From the NCBI GenBank assembly GCA_030017815.1, contig JASEGX010000015.1, positions 1 to 19,253 of the forward strand: a stretch of DNA of 19,253 nt, in the 5' to 3' direction. This DNA comes from Thermodesulfobacteriota bacterium. GTDB lineage: Bacteria > Desulfobacterota > QYQD01. Under the pieces are notes generated by a model. It had not been told where the DNA came from and ran no database searches. It saw nothing but the letters and a program-made list of their open reading frames with translations. Below, piece by piece: positions 14,607 to 19,253 of the stretch (its first letter is position 1; each line of letters begins with the position of its first letter). Both the position numbers and the translations under genes were made by a program.

Positions 14607-15973
14607 AAGACATTCTCCAGGACTTCCTGGAGATTAGAGACGCCGGTCAGGCTAATAACCTGCCCTTCCCTGGCCTGATCGAGATTGTTTCGGGAAAGCA
14701 GGCAACGTGTAAACCCCAGTCTGGCGGCCTCTGTCAGTCGTATATCCACCTGGCTTACCCCGCGCACCTCTCCGGCCAGACCCACCTCGCCAAAGACCAC
14801 CATCTTATGATCAACCGGCCGGTCCAAAAAGCTCGAGGCAATAGCCACTACCGCCCCCAGATCCAACGCCGGTTCGTCTATCCGGATTCCGCCCGCCACA
14901 TTCACATAGATATCCCGGTCGTGCAGCATAAGGCCGACTTTTTTTTCCAGGACGGCCACAAGTAGTGATACCCGCTGAGGATCGACGCCAATGGCGGTGC
15001 GACGGGGCATGCCAAACCCGGCGGGGCTCACCAAAGCCTGTACCTCTACCAGGATAGGGCGCGTACCTTCTAAACAGGGTACGACCACCGATCCTGAGGC
15101 CTCCACCGGGCGTTCCGCCAGAAAGATCTCGGAAGGGTTGGCTACTTCCATCAGCCCCCGATCTTTCATCTCAAAGACACCGATCTCATTGGTTGAGCCG
15201 TAGCGGTTTTTAACCGTGCGCAGGATGCGAAAGGCGTGCCCCCGGTCTCCCTCAAAATAGAGGACGGCATCCACCATGTGTTCAAGGACACGCGGACCGG
15301 CTAAGGTACCGTCCTTAGTCACATGCCCGACCAGGATGACCGGCACGCCGGTCTCCTTGGCCAGCACCATAAGTTTGGCGGCTGATTCCCGTACCTGACT
15401 GACACTTCCCGGGGCAGACCCTATTTCAGACGTATAGAGGGTTTGAATGGAATCAACGGCTAGAAGATCAGGCTTTATATCCTGAAACAGGCCCATGATT
15501 TTTTCTACAGAACTTTCCGTCACAATGTACATGTTCGGATGGACGGCCCCGATCCGTTCGCTCCGCAATCGGATCTGTTTAACGGACTCCTCGCCTGAGA
15601 CATACAATATCCTGGCCCCTCCACGGCCCACATGATAGAGAACCTGAAGGAGAAGGGTGGACTTCCCGATGCCCGGGTCACCGCCAATAAGTACGATGGA
15701 ACCTGAAACCAGTCCACCTCCCAGGACGCGATCCAGTTCTGTACTGCCGCTGGACAGGCGCCTTTCTTCGGTCAGGGAGATCTCGTTTATCGCCGTCGGC
15801 TTATCTTCTGAACTGAGGCCCATGGCTACGGCGCCAGGCCCGGCGTCCTTCACCACTTTTTCCTCTACCATGGTATTCCACTCGCCGCAGTCCGGACAAC
15901 GGCCCAGCCACTTGATGCTCTGGTAACCACAGACCTGGCAATTAAATGTAGTTCGTAAACTCTTTGTCTTCAA
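14603..15973 (-). CDS. radA: DNA repair protein RadA/Sms
   Basis: A 456-residue branch-migration ATPase of recombinational repair. An N-terminal C4 zinc finger (Cys12, Cys15, Cys26, Cys29 in CQVCGYQSIKWLGRCPDC) is followed by a RecA-like domain with Walker A GGDPGIGKST (97-106), Walker B-like DLLAVDSIQTL and the RadA-specific KNRYG motif. A Lon-protease-like C-terminal domain (PRRTAIGVDPQRVSLLVAVLEKK, MVVFGEVGLAGEVR) completes it. Start is TTG at 15971-15973: AGGAG lies six bases upstream and the zinc finger begins soon after. Its stop overlaps that of the converging aminopeptidase gene through a shared TTAA (14603-14606). It has its own promoter. Confidence 0.97.
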   Translation of the reverse strand: MKTKSLRTTFNCQVCGYQSIKWLGRCPDCGEWNTMVEEKVVKDAGPGAVAMGLSSEDKPTAINEISLTEERRLSSGSTELDRVLGGGLVSGSIVLIGGDPGIGKSTLLLQVLYHVGRGGARILYVSGEESVKQIRLRSERIGAVHPNMYIVTESSVEKIMGLFQDIKPDLLAVDSIQTLYTSEIGSAPGSVSQVRESAAKLMVLAKETGVPVILVGHVTKDGTLAGPRVLEHMVDAVLYFEGDRGHAFRILRTVKNRYGSTNEIGVFEMKDRGLMEVANPSEIFLAERPVEASGSVVVPCLEGTRPILVEVQALVSPAGFGMPRRTAIGVDPQRVSLLVAVLEKKVGLMLHDRDIYVNVAGGIRIDEPALDLGAVVAIASSFLDRPVDHKMVVFGEVGLAGEVRGVSQVDIRLTEAARLGFTRCLLSRNNLDQAREGQVISLTGVSNLQEVLENVF

Positions 15974-16002
15974 AGGCAGCTCCTCTCTTTCCCTCTTTGG
16001 AC

Positions 16003-16030
16003 TTTATATCTTTTTGTAAGAAGTGGTCAA
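16003..16030 (-). promoter_or_regulatory. Sigma70-type promoter of radA
   Basis: On the minus strand TTGACC (16025-16030, five of six) and TATAAA (16003-16008, five of six) are 16 bases apart, putting the transcript start just upstream of the radA ribosome-binding site. Confidence 0.65.
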
Positions 16031-16040
16031 ATAATAATAA

Positions 16041-16208
16041 AGGGCAATGCTAAAATTGATGGCTTCGCAAAAACTAAAAAATTACCGCAGAGGTCGCGGA
16101 GAACACTGAGATAACATATTGAATAGTCATTCGACCCGGCTCATGACCGTGAGCCAGCCGAACGGTTTACAGCTTTTCTCTGAGAACTCTATGTGCTCAG
16201 CGGTGAAA
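16041..16208. repeat. Composite dispersed repeat in the radA / small-gene gap
   Basis: This fills most of the 353-base gap between radA and the next gene. GATGGCTTCGCAAAAAC (about 16059-16075) is followed by two imperfect inverted arms: 16085-16111 (CCGCAGAGGTCGCGG...) and 16177-16203 (TCTCTGAGAACTC...CAGCGG). They match at 17 of 27 positions. Between them GGCTCA (16138-16143) and TGAGCC (16150-16155) form a small perfect hairpin. The right arm resembles the element at 11317-11350. No gene is seen; the remaining bases on either side hold the two promoters. Confidence 0.6.
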
Positions 16209-16263
16209 AGACTTTTTACGAGACCAGCAAAGTTTGTGTTGTTCTTTTTTTCACAAAATATAC

Positions 16264-16292
16264 TTGACAAAGGATTTGTCTTGCGGTATCTA
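16264..16292 (+). promoter_or_regulatory. Promoter of the small unknown gene
   Basis: A perfect TTGACA (16264-16269) is followed after 17 bases by TATCTA (16287-16292); TCTAAT two bases later is an alternative -10. The gene start at 16327 follows with GAGGTGAC as the ribosome-binding site. Confidence 0.6.
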
Positions 16293-16326
16293 ATTGTGAA
16301 ACATTACTCAATCAAGAGGTGACACC

Positions 16327-16530
16327 ATGCCGCACTACAAAAAATATGGGTTTTTCATCCCGGCCGAGATTGAGCCCTGCTGGGACGACCGGGAAAATAA
16401 GGTCTTCGCCGGCATCCTCCTGGAGCGCCAAAACGATCTCTTGGTCAGGGTACTGAAAAGTCAGGCCCAGATCTCGGTAAAGGCCGGGGACGACATCTGG
16501 GTGGCTAAAGAAAAATTCACTATATTCTAA
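16327..16530 (+). CDS. Small hypothetical protein (67 residues)
   Basis: I do not recognise this protein. It is soluble-looking, begins MPHYKKYGFFIPAEIEPCWD and alternates charged and branched residues (VFAGILLERQNDLLVRVLKS, then AQISVKAGDDIWVAKEKFTIF), suggesting a small beta-rich fold. No signal peptide or membrane helix is visible, and it has one Cys. Support for it being real is a strong ribosome-binding site (GAGGTGAC, ATG at 16327), an upstream promoter-like pair and lack of a competing gene. Its last codons form the left arm of a 15-base inverted repeat. It precedes a NusG paralogue, so it could be part of that gene's leader region or an independent gene. Confidence 0.6.
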   Translation: MPHYKKYGFFIPAEIEPCWDDRENKVFAGILLERQNDLLVRVLKSQAQISVKAGDDIWVAKEKFTIF

Positions 16531-16579
16531 TCTTACCCAATCTTGCTCTCAGGCCATAACCAAGTAGCCACCCAGATGT
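16493..16579 (+). promoter_or_regulatory. Perfect 15-base inverted repeat with a competing 6-base pairing
   Basis: ACATCTGGGTGGCTA (16493-16507, inside the small gene) and TAGCCACCCAGATGT (16565-16579) are exact complements, 57 bases apart. Immediately adjoining, GGCCAT (16552-16557) can pair with ATGGCC (16580-16585), enclosing the right arm in its loop. The two folds sterically compete, the layout expected of an attenuator-like switch, although no U-run follows. Confidence 0.5.
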
Positions 16580-16637
16580 ATGGCCATTGTAACGCCTTAG
16601 CCACGCCCTGATTTATCCCAATTGTTAGCGTTTTCGC

Positions 16638-16679
16638 TTGACAAGTTCTTCGTGTTCCTATAGTGTTCACAGACTGAAC
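16638..16679 (+). promoter_or_regulatory. Possible promoter and dyad before the NusG-like gene
   Basis: TTGACA (16638-16643) and TATAGT (16659-16664) are good boxes but only 15 bases apart. They are followed at once by a perfect dyad GTTCA-CAGAC-TGAAC (16665-16679), which would lie at the start of the transcript. Short spacing makes the promoter uncertain. Confidence 0.35.
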
Positions 16680-16702
16680 GCCTTGGGCACCGAAAATCGA
16701 GC

Positions 16703-17305
16703 GTGGATATGTCAAACTCTCAAACATTCTTCAGGGACGAAGATATCTCAGGACAGAATCCGGTATGCCTTGGCGCCGTCCCGGTTCAATCCTGGCCGGC
16801 ATCCTCGGCCACCTGGTACGCCATTTATACCAAGTGCCACCACGAATTTACCATCTGGTCTCAATTACAAAAAAAATCCATTGAAATGTTCTTCCCCTGT
16901 GTTACCCGGTGGAGTCGTAGAAAAGACCGGAAGCTAAAAATCCAGGTGCCGCTATTCCCTGGCTATATCTTCGTAAGAATCAATTTTACCCCTTATTACG
17001 CCCTTGAAGTCTTAAAAATAAAAGGTGTAGTTCGCTTTCTCGGAGAAAGCAACCAACGCCCGGTGGACATACCCGATATCCAGATTGAATCACTAAAGAC
17101 TGTTATCGCATCCGGTGAGCAGATCTTGCCGTTTGCCTATCTCCGGGTCGGCCAGGGGGTGCGTGTCCGCAGCGGGCCATTTGAAGGGTGTGAGGGTTTA
17201 CTGGTTCGTATGAATACAGGGAAAGACCGGCTGGTTATCTCTCTTGAACTTTTGCAACGATCTGTTTCTGTAGAACTGGATGCGGCGGATGTAACGCCGC
17301 TGTGA
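16703..17305 (+). CDS. NusG-paralogue transcription antiterminator (RfaH/UpxY-like)
   Basis: A 200-residue NusG-family protein expected to bind RNA polymerase and promote read-through of a long operon. After a variable N-terminal 37 residues comes the NGN domain: WYAIYTKCHHEFTIW, then IEMFFPCVTRWSRRKDRK and PLFPGYIFVRI. This is the pattern of specialised paralogues such as RfaH and UpxY rather than housekeeping NusG, which normally lies beside rplK. A KOW-like C-terminal segment follows (VGQGVRVRSGPFEGCEGLLVRM). The start is uncertain: GTG 16703 or ATG 16709, with no good ribosome-binding site at either. Its position upstream of a nucleotide-sugar enzyme gene fits control of a capsule, O-antigen or exopolysaccharide operon (inference). 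Confidence 0.88.
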   Translation: MDMSNSQTFFRDEDISGQNPVCLGAVPVQSWPASSATWYAIYTKCHHEFTIWSQLQKKSIEMFFPCVTRWSRRKDRKLKIQVPLFPGYIFVRINFTPYYALEVLKIKGVVRFLGESNQRPVDIPDIQIESLKTVIASGEQILPFAYLRVGQGVRVRSGPFEGCEGLLVRMNTGKDRLVISLELLQRSVSVELDAADVTPL

Positions 17306-17359
17306 TTTAACCCACCCACCAATCACCTCTTAATCGGTTACCAGGTAATATGTAACCGA
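17282..17359. other. Two short hairpins after the NusG-like gene
   Basis: GCGGCG (17282-17287) pairs with CGCCGC (17295-17300) across the stop region, and TCGGTTAC (17334-17341) pairs exactly with GTAACCGA (17352-17359) around a ten-base loop. Neither is followed by a T-run. They might be pause or regulatory sites, or another short repeat. Confidence 0.4.
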
Positions 17360-17419
17360 CAAAGCGGAGCTATGTCCTTTTCTTGCGCATCTCCGAGACC
17401 TTTGAAAAAACCCCACTTT

Positions 17420-17501
17420 GTCATTGCGAACGAAAGTGAAGCAATCTCTAACATATTGCTAATACACGAGATTGCCACGTCGCTCCGCTCCTCGCAATGA
17501 C
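17420..17501. repeat. TCATTGCGA-type palindromic element
   Basis: The left arm GTCATTGCGAACG...GCAATCTCT (17420-17449) and right arm GAGATTGCCACGTCGCTCCG...GCAATGAC (17468-17501) are imperfect inverted copies. This is a widespread type of interspersed bacterial repeat; when translated it gives the telltale HCEERSDVAI peptide (comparison from memory). It lies directly upstream of a gene remnant that lacks a normal start. Confidence 0.75.
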
Positions 17502-17512
17502 TTAAGACATAA

Positions 17513-17827
17513 TTTTTCATATGGAAAGAGAAAAACGTCATTTTTTACGGCGCCGGAGAGACAGCGGAATTGTTGTACCACTGTTTGTACGGAAGCTCCA
17601 TAAACCTGGTGGGTATAATTGACAGAGAAAACGAAGGTGGTACCTTCTTCGGTCATCCGATCTGTTCGCCGGAGGACCTTTCCACGCTACCCGAGGCCGC
17701 GATATTTATAACCACCATGGAAGACTGTGATGAAAAAATAAGAGACATAAGAGAAAACGGCGGCTCTGAGCGGATGGTTTTTGATTTACTCTCATTGGCG
17801 CCGCACCAATTTGCATCTAATCCCTAA
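17513..17827 (+). pseudogene. Start-less Rossmann/PglD-like protein remnant
   Basis: The open frame after the stop at 17510-17512 reads KNVIFYGAGETAELLYHCLYG and GIIDRENEGGTFFGHPICSPEDL, ending at 17827. This is a nucleotide-binding Rossmann-type half like PglD N-terminal or CoA-binding-like domains, with GAGETAEL as the glycine loop. No ATG, GTG or TTG precedes the glycine loop in this frame (only ATA/ATT), and the first TTG (17570) lies after it. An ATG at 17521 is one base out of frame, and removing one A from the run at 17531-17535 would join them. Homologues I recall from polysaccharide loci next to NusG paralogues often carry an N-terminal winged-helix domain; it is absent here and the TCATTGCGA element stands in its place. 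Either truncation or a single-base frameshift explains it. Confidence 0.6.
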
Positions 17828-17852
17828 TAATAAAGAAAGCGAGATTATCTAC

Positions 17853-18791
17853 ATGCACCTACGTAAGCGAATTCTGGTTACCGGCGGAGCCGGATTTCTT
17901 GGTTCCCATCTCTGCGAGAGACTGCTTAAAGACGGCCATGAAGTGATATGCGTCGATAATTTCTTTACCGGTACGAAGGCGAATATTCAGCCTCTCCTGG
18001 CAAACCCGTACCTGGAAGTATTGCGCCATGACATCACCTTTCCTCTATATGTCGAGGTGGATGAAATCTACAACCTGGCCTGCCCGGCCAGCCCCATTCA
18101 CTACCAGCATGATCCGGTCCAAACTACCAAGACCAGCGTACATGGTGCTATCAATATGCTGGGGCTGGCCAAACGGCTAAAGGCGAAAATATTTCAGGCC
18201 TCAACCAGCGAGGTCTATGGAGATCCGAAAATACATCCACAACCGGAAAGCTACTGGGGGAATGTCAATCCTATTGGATTTCGCTCCTGCTACGATGAGG
18301 GTAAGCGCTGTGCCGAGACCTTGTTTTTTGATTACCACCGTCAGCACAGACTGCGCATCAAGGTAGCCAGGATATTCAATACCTACGGCCCGCGTATGCA
18401 TCCCAACGATGGCCGGGTGGTAAGCAACTTTATAGTGCAGGCCCTTTCTGGAAAGGACATCACTGTCTTTGGCGATGGTTCTCAAAGCCGGTCCTTTTGC
18501 TATGTGGATGATATGATAGAGTCCTTTATCCGCCTCATGGACTCCCCGGATGACCTGACCGGGCCGGTCAATCTGGGCAACCCAGGCGAGTTTACTATCC
18601 TGGAGCTGGCTCAAAAAATCATTGGCCTGACCAAATCAAAGTCCAAGATCGTCTTCAAACCGCTCCCCCAGGACGACCCGATCCAGAGACAACCGGATAT
18701 CACCCTAGCCAGAGAGAAACTCGGCTGGGAACCGAAGATCGGCCTGGAAGAGGGTTTAAAACAGACTATTATATATTTTGAACATGTATAG
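17853..18791 (+). CDS. uxs: UDP-glucuronate decarboxylase (UDP-xylose synthase)
   Basis: A 312-residue NAD-dependent extended short-chain dehydrogenase that converts UDP-glucuronate to UDP-xylose for polysaccharide synthesis. Features are the glycine motif TGGAGFLGSH (10-19), DNFFTGTKANI, RHDITFPLYVEVDEIYNLACPASPIHYQ, ASTSEVYGDP with the catalytic Ser/Thr, Tyr147-x3-Lys151 in SCYDEGKR, and GDGSQSRSFCYVDDMI. The ACPASPIHYQ and YDEGKR motifs separate it from dTDP-glucose dehydratases and UDP-glucose epimerases. I chose ATG 17853 (MHLRKRILVTGG), as the glycine loop then falls at the usual distance; an in-frame extension to 17781 overlaps the preceding remnant and adds unrelated residues. No glycosyltransferase follows, so the polysaccharide locus may be short or broken. 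Confidence 0.94.
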   Translation: MHLRKRILVTGGAGFLGSHLCERLLKDGHEVICVDNFFTGTKANIQPLLANPYLEVLRHDITFPLYVEVDEIYNLACPASPIHYQHDPVQTTKTSVHGAINMLGLAKRLKAKIFQASTSEVYGDPKIHPQPESYWGNVNPIGFRSCYDEGKRCAETLFFDYHRQHRLRIKVARIFNTYGPRMHPNDGRVVSNFIVQALSGKDITVFGDGSQSRSFCYVDDMIESFIRLMDSPDDLTGPVNLGNPGEFTILELAQKIIGLTKSKSKIVFKPLPQDDPIQRQPDITLAREKLGWEPKIGLEEGLKQTIIYFEHV

Positions 18792-18800
18792 CGAGCGCAT

Positions 18801-18822
18801 TCCCCGCTGCTTGCAGCGGGGA
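18801..18822. repeat. CCCCGCTGC hairpin after the decarboxylase gene
   Basis: TCCCCGCTGC and GCAGCGGGGA are perfect complements separated by TT, ten bases after the stop. The strong G+C stem could stop transcription or protect the 3' end, but the following bases (GCTTCAAAC) are not T-rich. The unit resembles a dispersed repeat type. The 18823-18948 stretch that follows shows nothing I can name. Confidence 0.6.
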
Positions 18823-18948
18823 GCTTCAAACTTGTGAAAGAAACCAGAAAAACCCAATCCACCAAACAGGCCAAATCAAGGTAAAAAGGTATTGCAATTT
18901 CTGCACAACCTCCCCTAGATGCGCTATAATATCTGCCGAATTAATATT

Positions 18949-18988
18949 TTGACATTTTGTTATACTTTGTTAATATAATTAGTATAAC
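18949..18988 (+). promoter_or_regulatory. Promoter with overlapping dyad operator of the AbrB-type gene
   Basis: TTGACA (18949-18954) is followed by TAATAT (18971-18976, spacing 16) or TATAAT (18974-18979, spacing 19). A perfect eight-base dyad GTTATACT (18959-18966) and AGTATAAC (18981-18988) brackets the -10. This is the typical position for autorepression by an antitoxin of this family, though binding is inferred. Confidence 0.65.
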
Positions 18989-19010
18989 CTATTTCCAGAG
19001 AGGAGGCAGC

Positions 19011-19253
19011 ATGGGGACAACTTCAAAAGGATCTTTAAAAAGGAAAGTATTTCCTAAAGGACAGGTTGTCATTCCTGTTGCTTTAAGAAAAAAATACCAT
19101 ATTGAGATTGGAGATCATGTTGATGTGATTTCCAAGCCCGACGGCATCTTACTAAAACCCATGCCCAAAAAAGAAAGAAAAAAATCTCTGACCGACTGCT
19201 TATTTGGAGTGTTTGGAAAATACGCAAAAGGGAAGCCAAAACTTAAAAAAGCG
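19011..19253 (+). CDS. AbrB/MazE/SpoVT-family antitoxin-like DNA-binding protein (partial)
   Basis: The gene runs off the window end; 81 codons are visible. Residues about 10-50 (RKVFPKGQVVIPVALRKKYH, then IEIGDHVDVISKPDGILLKP) form the swapped-hairpin AbrB fold typical of VapB/MazE antitoxins. The following Lys-rich tail (KKERKKSLTDCLFGVFGKYAKG) would be the toxin-binding part. AGGAGG (19001-19006) precedes ATG 19011. The gene is visibly more A/T-rich than its neighbours and comes after a repeat hairpin, which fits a mobile toxin-antitoxin module. A PIN/VapC-type toxin gene would be expected just beyond the edge but cannot be seen. Confidence 0.8.
   Translation, partial: MGTTSKGSLKRKVFPKGQVVIPVALRKKYHIEIGDHVDVISKPDGILLKPMPKKERKKSLTDCLFGVFGKYAKGKPKLKKA

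Noticed and set aside
16626..16640. TAGCGTTTTCGC resembling part of the RfaH ops element
   Set aside because: Only TAGCGT matches and the flanking GGCGG is missing; too short to call.
16533..16727. Minus-strand 64-codon frame after the small gene
   Set aside because: It has no ribosome-binding site, overlaps the inverted repeat and the promoter-like site, and shows no protein family pattern.
17338..17541. Minus-strand open frame with the peptide HCEERSDVAI
   Set aside because: It is the translation of the TCATTGCGA palindromic repeat, without a ribosome-binding site or family; treated as repeat, not gene.

Overview
The window looks like chromosomal DNA of a Gram-negative bacterium, most probably a deltaproteobacterium (Desulfobacterota) of moderate G+C. 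It carries an outer-membrane LPS-assembly protein (lptD). It also has the gene order rpsF-rpsR-DUF2232-rplI-dnaB, which I associate with that group, next to folC, radA and an M18 aminopeptidase. No rRNA, complete tRNA, CRISPR array, transposase or phage gene is visible. The lineage call is inference from gene content.

Layout. (1) 157-8918, plus strand: a sensor kinase-like protein, a rhomboid protease, a UvrD/PcrA-type helicase, a metallo-beta-lactamase-fold phosphodiesterase-like enzyme, folC and lptD, closely spaced and likely partly co-transcribed. (2) 9079-12999, minus strand: rpsF, rpsR, a frameshifted DUF2232 membrane protein, rplI and dnaB, read from a good sigma70-type promoter at 13065-13093. 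(3) An M18 aminopeptidase (plus) and radA (minus) converge, and their stop codons share four bases. (4) 16264-18791, plus strand: a small unknown protein with its own promoter, a NusG-like antiterminator paralogue, a remnant of a Rossmann/PglD-like protein lacking a normal start, and UDP-glucuronate decarboxylase. This resembles the entrance to a polysaccharide locus. (5) The right edge holds a partial, more A/T-rich AbrB-type antitoxin gene with a dyad over its promoter.

The most unusual feature is the number of short dispersed repeats. Almost every wider gene gap holds one, and three coding regions are affected. Several blocks are degenerate tandem heptanucleotides, often set as two opposing arms that could fold into a hairpin (4459-4549, 8923-9096, 11173-11307). 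The same heptad type lies in frame inside the helicase gene (4185-4254), and a heptad block supplies the last codons and stop of dnaB. A C-run/G-run palindrome is in frame near the helicase N-terminus. Other elements are a TCATTGCGA-type palindrome directly upstream of the truncated PglD-like gene, a CTCTGCG-type element, and a CCCCGCTGC hairpin after the decarboxylase gene. I see no complete new multi-gene system. The repeat family and its entry into genes, a possible frameshift site in the DUF2232 gene, and the leader structures ahead of the NusG paralogue and rpsF are what merit attention.
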